Of a DNA stretch of 64,000 nucleotides, positions 55,581 through 64,000 are shown piece by piece. Position numbers and translations under genes: made by a program. Position 1 is the first letter of the stretch; each line of letters opens with the position of its first letter. Under the pieces are notes generated by a model. That model saw only the letters and a program-made list of their open reading frames with translations. It did no database searches and was not told where the DNA came from. Source of the stretch: Aeromicrobium sp. CnD17-E (GTDB taxonomy: Bacteria; Actinomycetota; Actinomycetes; Propionibacteriales; Nocardioidaceae); the NCBI RefSeq assembly GCF_024124745.1, contig NZ_JAMXRU010000008.1:1-64000 (forward strand), in the 5' to 3' direction.

Positions 55581-56686
55581 CAGGCGACGACCACCTCGAC
55601 GCGCTGGAACTCCTTGAGCTCGGTGTAGCCCGTGGTCGCCATGGCGCGACGCAGGGCGCCGATGAGGTTCATCGTGCCGTCGGGGACCGACGACGGACCG
55701 AACAGCACCGACTCGAGCGAGCCGACCGTGCCGATCTCGACCCGCTTGCCGCGCGGCAGCTCGTGGTGCCAGGCCTCGGCCCCCCAGTGGAACCCGCGAC
55801 CGGGGGCCTCGGTGGCCCGCGCGAACGGCGAGCCGATCATGACGGCGTCGGCACCGCAGGCGATCGCCTTGGCGATGTCGCCGCTGCGCCCGATCGAGCC
55901 GTCGGCGATGACGTGGACGTAGCGGCCGCCCGACTCGTCGAGGTAGTCGCGACGCGCGGCGGCCACGTCGGCCACGGCGGACGCCATGGGGACGGCCAGG
56001 CCCAGCACGGAGCGGGTGGTGTGCGCCGCGCCGCCGCCGAAGCCCACCAGGACGCCCGCGGCGCCGGTGCGCATGAGGTGCAGCGCGGCCTGGTAGGTGG
56101 CGCAGCCGCCGACCACGACCGGGACGTCGAGCTCGTAGATGAACTGCTTGAGGTTCAGCGGCTCGGTCTGGCTCGACACGTGCTCGGCCGAGACGGTCGT
56201 GCCACGGATGACGAACAGGTCGACGCCCGCGTCGACCACGACGTCGGCGAACTGCTTGGTGCGCTGCGGCGAGAGCGCGGCGGCCACCGTGACGCCGGCC
56301 TCGCGGATCTCGGCGAGCCGGTCCTTGATGAGCGCCGGCTTGATCGGCTCGGCGTAGATGTCCTGCAGGCGCGCAGTGGCGGCGACGGGATCGAGCGACG
56401 CGATCTCCGCGAGCAGCGGCGTCGGGTCCTCGTAGCGGGTCCAGAGGCCCTCGAGGTCGAGGACGCCGAGGCCGCCGTGGCGACCGAGCGCGATCACCGT
56501 CTCCGGGCTCATCACGCTGTCCATCGGGGCGGCGATGACGGGCAGGTCGAAGCGGTACGCGTCGATCTGCCAGGCGGTGGAGACCTCCTCGGGGTCGCGC
56601 GTGCGCCGGCTGGGCACGATCGCGATGTCGTCGAAGGAGTACGCGCGCCGACCGCGCTTGGCGGCACCGATGTCGAGCTCAGGCAT
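55580..56686 (-). CDS. guaB3: GuaB3 family IMP dehydrogenase-related protein
   Basis: 368-aa TIM barrel without CBS domains. LPVIAAPMDSVMSPETVIALG, VVVGGCATYQAALHLMRTGAAGVLVGFGGGAAHTTRSVLG, and VIADGSIGRSGDIAKAIACGADAVMIG match the GuaB3 group. The loop aligned to the IMPDH nucleophile (GPGSICTTR in guaB) reads GGGAAHTTR, so the catalytic Cys is absent. Actual reaction uncertain. Leaderless: TAGGGT (complement of 56693-56698), 6 nt. Confidence 0.9.
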   Translation of the reverse strand: MPELDIGAAKRGRRAYSFDDIAIVPSRRTRDPEEVSTAWQIDAYRFDLPVIAAPMDSVMSPETVIALGRHGGLGVLDLEGLWTRYEDPTPLLAEIASLDPVAATARLQDIYAEPIKPALIKDRLAEIREAGVTVAAALSPQRTKQFADVVVDAGVDLFVIRGTTVSAEHVSSQTEPLNLKQFIYELDVPVVVGGCATYQAALHLMRTGAAGVLVGFGGGAAHTTRSVLGLAVPMASAVADVAAARRDYLDESGGRYVHVIADGSIGRSGDIAKAIACGADAVMIGSPFARATEAPGRGFHWGAEAWHHELPRGKRVEIGTVGSLESVLFGPSSVPDGTMNLIGALRRAMATTGYTELKEFQRVEVVVA

Positions 56687-56799
56687 GGGTCCACCCTAGT
56701 GCCGTCGGCGACCGCCACGACCCGCCCGGCTGTGGACGCGCGCCTGGACCGACGTCGGCGGCCCTTGGCAGGATCGGTGACGTCGCCGACGATGGAGGG

Positions 56800-57126
56800 G
56801 TGCCGACCATGACCGACGCGCAGAGCTGGACGCTGATCATCGGGTTCCTGACCACGACCGTCGCCGTCCTCGGCCTCGTCATGACCTCCTTCCATCGCAC
56901 GCTGCAGTCGGGGCTGACGGCGGTGCGGCACGAGCTGCGCGGCGAGATCGGCACCGTCCGCGGCGAGATCGGCACCGTCCGCGGCGAGATCGGCACCGTC
57001 CGCGCCGAGATCGACGGCCTGCGCACCGAGATGCGCACCGAGTTCCGGCGCGTCGACCAGCGGCTCGACCACCTCGACCGCGACGTGCAGGCACTCACGC
57101 GCCACGTGTTCGACCGCCCGGAGTAG
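56800..57126 (+). CDS. small membrane-anchored coiled-coil protein
   Basis: 108 aa. One membrane helix (about 9-30) followed by a continuous coiled coil to the end, including three exact heptads GEIGTVR and then AEIDGLR, TEMRTEF. It looks like a bacterial analogue of membrane-anchored coiled-coil (DUF-type) proteins, function unknown. GTG 56800 or ATG 56809 could be the start; GACGAT 6 nt before the GTG fits the leaderless pattern. Confidence 0.7.
   Translation: MPTMTDAQSWTLIIGFLTTTVAVLGLVMTSFHRTLQSGLTAVRHELRGEIGTVRGEIGTVRGEIGTVRAEIDGLRTEMRTEFRRVDQRLDHLDRDVQALTRHVFDRPE
56941..57003 (+). repeat. 3 x 21-bp exact tandem repeat inside coiled-coil gene
   Basis: The 21-bp unit starting GGCGAGATCGGCACC is repeated three times without a single change, coding three heptads. 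The identity implies recent expansion by slippage; copy number may vary between strains. Confidence 0.85.
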
Positions 57127-57141
57127 GTCTCGTCCTGCGCC

Positions 57142-57648
57142 TCAGCCCGTGCGCGCCTCGGTCTCGGCGAGGTCGCGCAGGGTGAGGAGCTGCCGGCGGG
57201 CCATCGGCAGGTCGCCGAGGCACAGCAGGTCGGTGAGCGGGCGCAGGCCGCGCGCGACGAGCTTGAGGAGCAGGCGGGTGCGCCCGTCGGGGAGCGGCTC
57301 GACGCGGTAGCTCATCAGCGACGGTCCGATCCGGGCAGTCAGCTCGCGACCCGGCTCGACCGCGACGACGGTGCCGACGTCGCGGCCCATGGCGTGCATG
57401 AAGCGGTCACCGGCGACCGGTTCGGGCAGCTCGGATCGGACGCGGGGCGAGCGCTGCCCGAGGTTGTCGACCCAGTCGTAGGAGTAGGGCGCGAGCCTCA
57501 GCTGACGCACCCATACCCAGACGACGTCGGGCGGGGCGTCGACGGTGACGCCTCTCCACGCCTGCATCGGCGCCGCTGGCAGCACGGCGTCGCAGCCGAA
57601 GGCGAGGCGCGTCTCGGCATCGGTGACGCCCCAGCGCTCACCCAGCAC
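57142..57648 (-). CDS. SRPBCC family protein
   Basis: 168 aa, an START/Bet v1-like fold: [54 protein letters not shown], and a C-terminal helix with [15 protein letters not shown]. Closest in pattern to DUF-type polyketide-cyclase/dehydrase proteins that appear singly. Ligand unknown. GTG start; guaB ends 34 bp upstream on the same strand. Confidence 0.75.
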   Translation of the reverse strand: MLGERWGVTDAETRLAFGCDAVLPAAPMQAWRGVTVDAPPDVVWVWVRQLRLAPYSYDWVDNLGQRSPRVRSELPEPVAGDRFMHAMGRDVGTVVAVEPGRELTARIGPSLMSYRVEPLPDGRTRLLLKLVARGLRPLTDLLCLGDLPMARRQLLTLRDLAETEARTG

Positions 57649-57682
57649 CGGCGCGCCCCGGACCGACCCGTCTCGGACGCGC

Positions 57683-59203
<1,521 letters not shown>

Positions 59204-59354
59204 CGACCGCCCGCCAGGGGTCCCGACCGCGTGGAGGGTGACGTCCGACGCTCGACCTCGCACGACCACCCAGCCGAGGCTGAGGGGCTGACTGGGCCGC
59301 CCCGACGCTGGCAGGATGGCCGGGTCCGGACCACAGGGACCGTCGGGAGGACCC

Positions 59355-60527
59355 ATGAGTACGAGCACCGCGCCCTCGCGCCTGCGCCTGCTGCCGATGC
59401 GGCCGCGCGACCCAGGCGAGGACGGGCGCGTCGCCAGCACGCTCGAGCTGTTCTTCGACCTCGTGTTCGTCGTCGCCGTGAGCGTGGCCTCGGTGCAGCT
59501 GCACCACCAGCTCACCGAGGACCACGTGGTCGACGGGCTCGTCTCCTACGCGATGGTGTTCTTCGCCATCTGGTGGGCCTGGATGAACTTCACCTGGTTC
59601 GCCACGTCCTTCGCGGTCGACGACTGGCTCTACCGGGTGCTCACGTTCGTGCAGATGGCCGGCGTCCTGGTGCTGGCCGCCGGCATCCAGCCCGTCTTCG
59701 AGGACGACGACCTGCGCCTGGTCATCGTCGGGTACGTCATCATGCGTGTGGCGATGGTCGCCCAGTGGCTGCGTGCCGCGCGCGCCGACGAGACCACGCG
59801 CCGCACGTGCCTGACGTACGCCGCGGGCATCTCCCTGGTGCAGATGCTCTGGATCGCGGTGCTGGTGCTGCCGGGTGCGGCGGTGCCGGTCGCGTTCGTG
59901 GTGCTGCTGCTCGCCGAGCTGGCCGTGCCGGTGGTGGCCGAACGGCGGGAGACGACGCCGTGGCACCCGCACCACGTGACGGAGCGCTACGGGCTCTTCA
60001 CCCTGATCCTGCTCGGCGAGAGCCTGCTCGGGTCGGCGAACGCCGTGCTCGAGGCCCTGCACGACGACACCGCGCTCGTCCCGCTGCTGTCGGTGGCGCT
60101 GCTCGCCTTCGTGACCACCGCGGCGCTCTGGTGGATCTACTTCTGGCCGCCGCACCACCGGGCGATCACGTCGCTCGCGAGCTCGCTGCGCTACGGCTAC
60201 GTCCACTACGTCGTGTTCGCCGCGGCGGGCGCGCTCTCGGCGGGCATCGAGGTCGAGATCGACGTGCTCACCGACCACTCCGAGCTCACCGACGTCGCCG
60301 CGGCGTTCACGGTGACCGTCCCCGTCGCCCTCTTCGTGCTCGGGATCTGGTGGATCACGCTGCGCGACAACGCCGACGCCGTGGTCAACACCGTCGTCCC
60401 GGTCGGGGCGCTGCTGGTGCTGCTCGACCCGGTGCTGCCGATCCCGTTCGCGCTGACCTCGGTGGTGCTGGCGCTCGTGGTCGCCGTGCTGGTGGTCCGG
60501 CCGCCGACGACACCGGCGCACGGCTGA
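59355..60527 (+). CDS. low temperature requirement A (LtrA)-like membrane protein
   Basis: 390 aa with about ten membrane helices. TLELFFDLVFVVAVSVASVQL, WWAWMNFTWFATSF and ERYGLFTLILLGESLL are the conserved LtrA blocks. First described from Listeria growth in the cold; transport role is suspected but unproved. ATG 59355 is preceded by GGGAGGACCC. It is the last plus-strand gene in the window. Confidence 0.9.
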   Translation: MSTSTAPSRLRLLPMRPRDPGEDGRVASTLELFFDLVFVVAVSVASVQLHHQLTEDHVVDGLVSYAMVFFAIWWAWMNFTWFATSFAVDDWLYRVLTFVQMAGVLVLAAGIQPVFEDDDLRLVIVGYVIMRVAMVAQWLRAARADETTRRTCLTYAAGISLVQMLWIAVLVLPGAAVPVAFVVLLLAELAVPVVAERRETTPWHPHHVTERYGLFTLILLGESLLGSANAVLEALHDDTALVPLLSVALLAFVTTAALWWIYFWPPHHRAITSLASSLRYGYVHYVVFAAAGALSAGIEVEIDVLTDHSELTDVAAAFTVTVPVALFVLGIWWITLRDNADAVVNTVVPVGALLVLLDPVLPIPFALTSVVLALVVAVLVVRPPTTPAHG

Positions 60528-60540
60528 CCGGCGGAGACCC

Positions 60541-61269
60541 CTACAGGCCGACCTTGCCCTCGGCCCAGTAGGGCTGTGTGCGGACGGCCCTGCGGTCCAG
60601 GCCCACGACGTCGCGCAGCAGGGTCCGCTGGCGTTGGATCGCCGGCCCGTTGCCGGCCAGGTAGGCGACGGGGGTGTCCAGCAGACGCAGCGCCTCGACG
60701 TTCGCGCGCAGCCAGGCGTCGACCACGGCGCCCGGGACCTCGAGGGCGGGCAGGACCGTGGCGTCGGGCAGGAGCGCCTGCGTGGCCGCGACGTCGGGTC
60801 CGGGCACCTCCAGCACGGTCAGCAGCTCGCGACCCTCGCGCGCCGCGCGGTCGGCCATGCACAGCGCGAGGCTGATGACGGTCGCGTCACCGAGCAGCAC
60901 GACGGGCCGGTCCCCGCCGAGCGCCCAGGTGAACGCCCGCGCCGACGACCACCGGCACACCTTGACCGCGTCGCCCGGCACCCACCCCTCAAGAAGGTCG
61001 TGGCCGGGCGTCGGGCCCGGGTGGTCGTGACGCTGGACGACGATCGTCAGCGCGTCGTCGACGACGCGGGCCGGGGTGTAGTGCCGGAACGCGTTGCGGG
61101 CCACCCGGAACGCGGTGACGTCGCACGGCTCGATCGTCGCACCGTGGAAGTCGGTGCTGGCGAGGACGAGCCGGCGCAGCCCGGGCGAGATCAGGTCGTT
61201 GGCACGCACCACGGCGTCGTGGGCCTGTGACTCGACGTAGCTCGCGAGCAGGGTCGGGGTGCGGGCCAT
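60541..61269 (-). CDS. siderophore-interacting protein (SIP family)
   Basis: 242 aa. N-terminal FAD-binding barrel (RHYTPARVV, TIVVQRHDHPGPTPGHDLLEGWVPGD) and C-terminal NAD(P)H-binding SIP domain (VVLLGDATVISLALC, VAYLAGNGPAIQRQRTLL, YWAEGKVGL). It reduces ferric siderophores to release iron in the cytoplasm. Four base pairs behind the upstream lipoprotein gene, so it is the last cistron of the uptake operon. Confidence 0.88.
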   Translation of the reverse strand: MARTPTLLASYVESQAHDAVVRANDLISPGLRRLVLASTDFHGATIEPCDVTAFRVARNAFRHYTPARVVDDALTIVVQRHDHPGPTPGHDLLEGWVPGDAVKVCRWSSARAFTWALGGDRPVVLLGDATVISLALCMADRAAREGRELLTVLEVPGPDVAATQALLPDATVLPALEVPGAVVDAWLRANVEALRLLDTPVAYLAGNGPAIQRQRTLLRDVVGLDRRAVRTQPYWAEGKVGL

Positions 61270-61273
61270 GGGA

Positions 61274-62263
61274 TCAGCTCCTCGCCAGGGATCGCAGGTC
61301 GTCGGCGTAGGCGTCGAGCACGTCGGCGTAGCCGCGCGCGCTCGGCGCCACCTCGAACCTCCACGGCAGGTAGGCGTCGTCGCGCGCCGCCGTGGTCCGG
61401 CCCCAGATGGGCTGGTCCTGCAGCCGCTCCAAGTGCTGGCGACCGCCGCGGGTGTCCCACAGCGCGACGTCGACGTCGTAGGTGTCGGCGTTCTCCCAGC
61501 TCAGGGCGTCCCAGTAGACGCCCTCGTCGAGGTCTCGCTCGTCGGGCACCACGACGTCGAGGCCGACCTCCTCGCGCAGGTAGCGCAGGTCGCCGTAGGC
61601 CGCGGGGTTCGCGACGTAGAGCAGGTCGGGCGTCGTCGACGTCGCGACGAGGGTGGGGTCGCCCGCCGATCGTGCGGCGGCGCGGAGCCGGTCGCCCGCC
61701 GCGACCAGTGCGGCGTGGTCGTCCTCGAAGCCGGCCGGGTCGGCCCCGAGGGCCGTTCCGAGCCGCTCGGCGTTGTCGACGATCCCCTCGACCGTCTCGC
61801 CCTCGTAGGTCACGGCGGCGATCGGGTAGGCCTTCTCGACGCGTGCCCGGGTGTCGGGATCGATGAACGAGAGCGCGTCGCCGACGTAGTGGGTCGTCAC
61901 GACGAGGTCGGGGCGCGCGGTCGGCAGCGCCTCGACGTCGAGCGTCCCCGACTCCTCGGCACCGGTCACGTCGGGGACGGAGGAGAGGTCGAGGTCGGGC
62001 GACTGCAGCCCGAGGTCGGGGTCCGGGTTGTCGGGCTTGCCGAAGACCGCGACCACCCGGTCGCCGAGGCCCATGTCGGCGAGGGCGGCGGCGACGTCCT
62101 TGCTGGCCGCGATGCGCCGCGGCACCGCGTCGAGCGAGATCCTCGTGCCGAGGTCGTCCGTGAACGTCCACGCGTCCGGGTCCTCGCCGCCGGGACCGGC
62201 GCCGCACCCGGCGACGACCAGCACGGCTGCCGCAAGGGACGCGACACGGCGCAGCGCGTTCAC
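61274..62263 (-). CDS. iron-siderophore ABC transporter substrate-binding lipoprotein (copy 3)
   Basis: 329 aa. GTG start overlaps the previous stop (GTGA). Lipobox VVAGC (about residue 20), then FTDDLGTRISLDAVPRRIAA, GDRVVAVFG, ARPDLVVTTHYVG, the FepB/FecB pattern of class III binding proteins. It captures a ferric siderophore outside the cell. Clearly a paralogue of the next two genes; no permease or ATPase genes are visible in the window. Confidence 0.88.
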   Translation of the reverse strand: MNALRRVASLAAAVLVVAGCGAGPGGEDPDAWTFTDDLGTRISLDAVPRRIAASKDVAAALADMGLGDRVVAVFGKPDNPDPDLGLQSPDLDLSSVPDVTGAEESGTLDVEALPTARPDLVVTTHYVGDALSFIDPDTRARVEKAYPIAAVTYEGETVEGIVDNAERLGTALGADPAGFEDDHAALVAAGDRLRAAARSAGDPTLVATSTTPDLLYVANPAAYGDLRYLREEVGLDVVVPDERDLDEGVYWDALSWENADTYDVDVALWDTRGGRQHLERLQDQPIWGRTTAARDDAYLPWRFEVAPSARGYADVLDAYADDLRSLARS

Positions 62264-63243
62264 GACCCCAGCTTCTGCAGGTCGCCGGCGAACAGCTCGA
62301 GCATCGTCGCGTAGCCCTGCGCGCTCGGCGCGACCTCGAACCGCCAGGGCAGGTAGGCCCCGTCCTGCGCCGCCCGGACCTTGTTCCACACCGGCTGCTG
62401 CTCGAGGGTCGTGAGGTTCTTGTCGCCCCCACGGGTGTCCCACAGGGCGACGTCGGCGTCGTAGGCGTCCGCCTGCTCCCAGCTGACGGAGTCCCAGTAG
62501 TCCCCTTCGTCGAGGTCCTTCGCCGCCGGACGCACGACGTCGAGGCCGATCTCGTCGGACAGGTAGGTCAGGTCCGCGTACGCGGGCGGGTTGGCGACGT
62601 AGAGCAGCTCCGGTGTCGTCGACGTGGCGATGATCGTCGGGTCACCTGCCGTCCTCGCGGCGCTGCGGACGAGGTCGCCGGCCTTCGCCAGGGCGGCGTG
62701 GCCCGCCTCGAAGTCGGCCTCGTCGGCGCCGAGGGCGAGGGCGAGGCGCTCGCTGTTCTCGATCACCCCGTCGACGGTCTCCTTCTCGAGGTTGATCGCG
62801 GCGAGGTCGTAGGTGCCGCCCAGCCGCTTCGCGACGTCGGGCGAGAGGTACCAGTAGTCGCCGGAGCCGTAGGTGGTGGTCACGATCAGGTCGGGCTCGA
62901 GAGCGGCCAGCTCCTCGAGCTCGACCGCACCGTACTCGCCGCCCGTGATGTCGGGCAGCGTGCTGACGTCGAGCTCGGGCGACTGCAGCCCGAGGTCGGG
63001 GTCGGGGTTCGTCGGCTCGCCGAACACGCCGACGACGCGGTCGCCGAGCCCCATGTCCCCGAGCGCGGCAGCGACACCCTTGTAGGCGACGATCCGCTCG
63101 GGCACCGCGTCGAGGCTGATCCTCGTGCCCATGTCGTCCGTGAAGGACCAGCCCTCCTCGGACCCGTCGGTCGAGCCGCCGCTGCAGGCCGTCGCCAGGA
63201 GCAGCGCGACGGCCGTCAGCGCGGCCTGCAGCGGGCGTCTCAT
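62260..63243 (-). CDS. iron-siderophore ABC transporter substrate-binding lipoprotein (copy 2)
   Basis: 327 aa, lipobox LATAC (about residue 20). FTDDMGTRISLDAVPERIVAYKG, GDRVVGVFG, LEPDLIVTTTY and the C-terminal YLPWRFEVAPSAQGYATMLE block are almost the same as in copy 3, so the two are a fairly recent duplication. The ATG overlaps the stop of copy 1 (ATGA). Confidence 0.88.
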   Translation of the reverse strand: MRRPLQAALTAVALLLATACSGGSTDGSEEGWSFTDDMGTRISLDAVPERIVAYKGVAAALGDMGLGDRVVGVFGEPTNPDPDLGLQSPELDVSTLPDITGGEYGAVELEELAALEPDLIVTTTYGSGDYWYLSPDVAKRLGGTYDLAAINLEKETVDGVIENSERLALALGADEADFEAGHAALAKAGDLVRSAARTAGDPTIIATSTTPELLYVANPPAYADLTYLSDEIGLDVVRPAAKDLDEGDYWDSVSWEQADAYDADVALWDTRGGDKNLTTLEQQPVWNKVRAAQDGAYLPWRFEVAPSAQGYATMLELFAGDLQKLGS

Positions 63244-64000
63244 CGGGTGTACTTCTCCAGGCCGTCGGCGAAGCGGTCGAAGATGTCGGCGTAGGCCTGG
63301 GCCGACGGCGGCGCCACGGACGTCCACGGGATGTAGGCGTCGTTCTTGGCGGCCGTGGTCTTGCCCCAGACCGGCTCCTTCTTCAGCGCGGCGAGGCCGG
63401 CGCTGCCGATGCGGTCGTCCCAGTAGGCGATGTCCGCGTCGTACGTGTCGGCCTTCTCCCAGCTCAGGGACTCGAAGTAGCCACCCTCGTCGGGGTTCTT
63501 CGGCGTCACGATGTCGAGGCCGATCTCGTCGCGGTAGTACTTGAGGTCGGGGCTGACGTCGGGGTTGGAGACGTAGAACAGGTCCGGGGAGTAGGACACG
63601 GCGAGGATGGACGGCTTCGCCCCCTCCGCGACGTCGGTCAGGCGCTGCTTGGCGGCGTCGAAGGCCTCCTGACCCTTCTCGCCGGCGTCGTCGGACGCGC
63701 CGAGGGCCTTCGCGGCCTTCTCGGTCGACTCGATGATCTGCGGCAGCGTCTTGCCGTCGAAGCTGATGACGAGCGTCTGGTACTGCTTGTCGAGCTTGGT
63801 CTGCGCGTCCTTGTTGATGTACCAGAGGTCGGGCTCGACGTAGGAGCTGGTGACGATGAGGTCGGGCTTGAGGCCGGCCATCTTCTCGAGGTCGATGTCG
63901 CCGTACTCGCCCTCGCCGGTCACGTCCTCGACGGAGTCGACGTCGAGGCCCGCGGCCTGGCTGTCGACGTCGCCGTCGGCGTTCTTCACCGGGCCGAAGA
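63240..64000 (-). CDS. iron-siderophore ABC transporter substrate-binding protein (copy 1), partial
   Basis: C-terminal 253 or so codons; the start lies beyond the right edge. LKPDLIVTSSYVEPDLWYINKDAQ, SPDLFYVSNPDVSPDLKYYRDEIGLDIVTPKNP and the PPSAQAYADIFDRFADGLEKY end match copies 2 and 3 at lower identity. It is Lys-richer and less GC-biased than its neighbours. Confidence 0.85.
   Translation of the reverse strand, partial: FGPVKNADGDVDSQAAGLDVDSVEDVTGEGEYGDIDLEKMAGLKPDLIVTSSYVEPDLWYINKDAQTKLDKQYQTLVISFDGKTLPQIIESTEKAAKALGASDDAGEKGQEAFDAAKQRLTDVAEGAKPSILAVSYSPDLFYVSNPDVSPDLKYYRDEIGLDIVTPKNPDEGGYFESLSWEKADTYDADIAYWDDRIGSAGLAALKKEPVWGKTTAAKNDAYIPWTSVAPPSAQAYADIFDRFADGLEKYTR

Overview
The window is very GC-rich, densely packed actinobacterial chromosome. 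It carries a DUF3073 gene beside purM and purF, a purL with a sterol-carrier gene behind it, a guaB / guaB3 / cholesterol-oxidase-like GMC gene set as in mycobacteria, a Streptomyces-type valine dehydrogenase, and at least 18 genes that look leaderless (a TAnnnT -10 box 6-7 nt before the start codon). A Nocardioidaceae-like organism (Aeromicrobium or Nocardioides relative) is my best guess, but this is inference. I saw no rRNA, tRNA, IS element, prophage or CRISPR array.

Region 1 (1 to about 14.3 kb) is most of a type II polyketide gene cluster, cut by the left edge. One minus-strand operon reads oxygenase, TcmI-type cyclase, KS-alpha, KS-beta, ACP, ketoreductase, didomain aromatase/cyclase, P450, ferredoxin, ferredoxin reductase, second oxygenase. 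Junctions are overlapping or separated by a few nt. A divergent NAD(P)-binding protein, an O-methyltransferase + MFS exporter pair and an Sfp-type phosphopantetheinyl transferase follow. The order oxygenase-cyclase-KSa-KSb-ACP-KR-ARO/CYC is the one known from angucycline clusters.

Region 2 (14.3-22.5 kb) is mixed metabolism: SGNH hydrolase, two SDRs, sterol-desaturase-like membrane enzyme with divergent TetR regulator, valine dehydrogenase, and a divergent MarR/MMPL transporter pair with two operator copies over both starts. Region 3 (22.6-32 kb) is purine synthesis (DUF3073, purM, purF, purL) around a 766-bp noncoding stretch full of nested inverted repeats, plus a ZIP-like protein, an SRPBCC protein and an acyl-CoA synthetase.

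Region 4 (32-42.9 kb) holds small membrane proteins, an old yellow enzyme, a three-gene secreted/membrane operon of unknown role, a RimK / zinc-protease / aspartoacylase trio, a ferredoxin reductase, two META-domain proteins, a protein built of 13 tandem decapeptides, and a gamma-glutamyltransferase homologue. Region 5 (42.9-59.2 kb) has nhaA, guaA, a candidate small RNA, two class III nucleotide cyclases flanking a cyclic-nucleotide-binding protein, the GMC oxidoreductase, a succinate-semialdehyde-type dehydrogenase, an iron-regulated efeO-efeB pair, guaB3 and guaB. Region 6 (59.3-64 kb) has an LtrA-like membrane protein and a siderophore-uptake operon with three tandem substrate-binding lipoproteins and a siderophore-interacting reductase, cut by the right edge.

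Several gene borders carry long perfect palindromes (25.5-26.1, 32.4, 38.3, 49.1 kb) that look like non-autonomous intergenic repeats as well as terminators.
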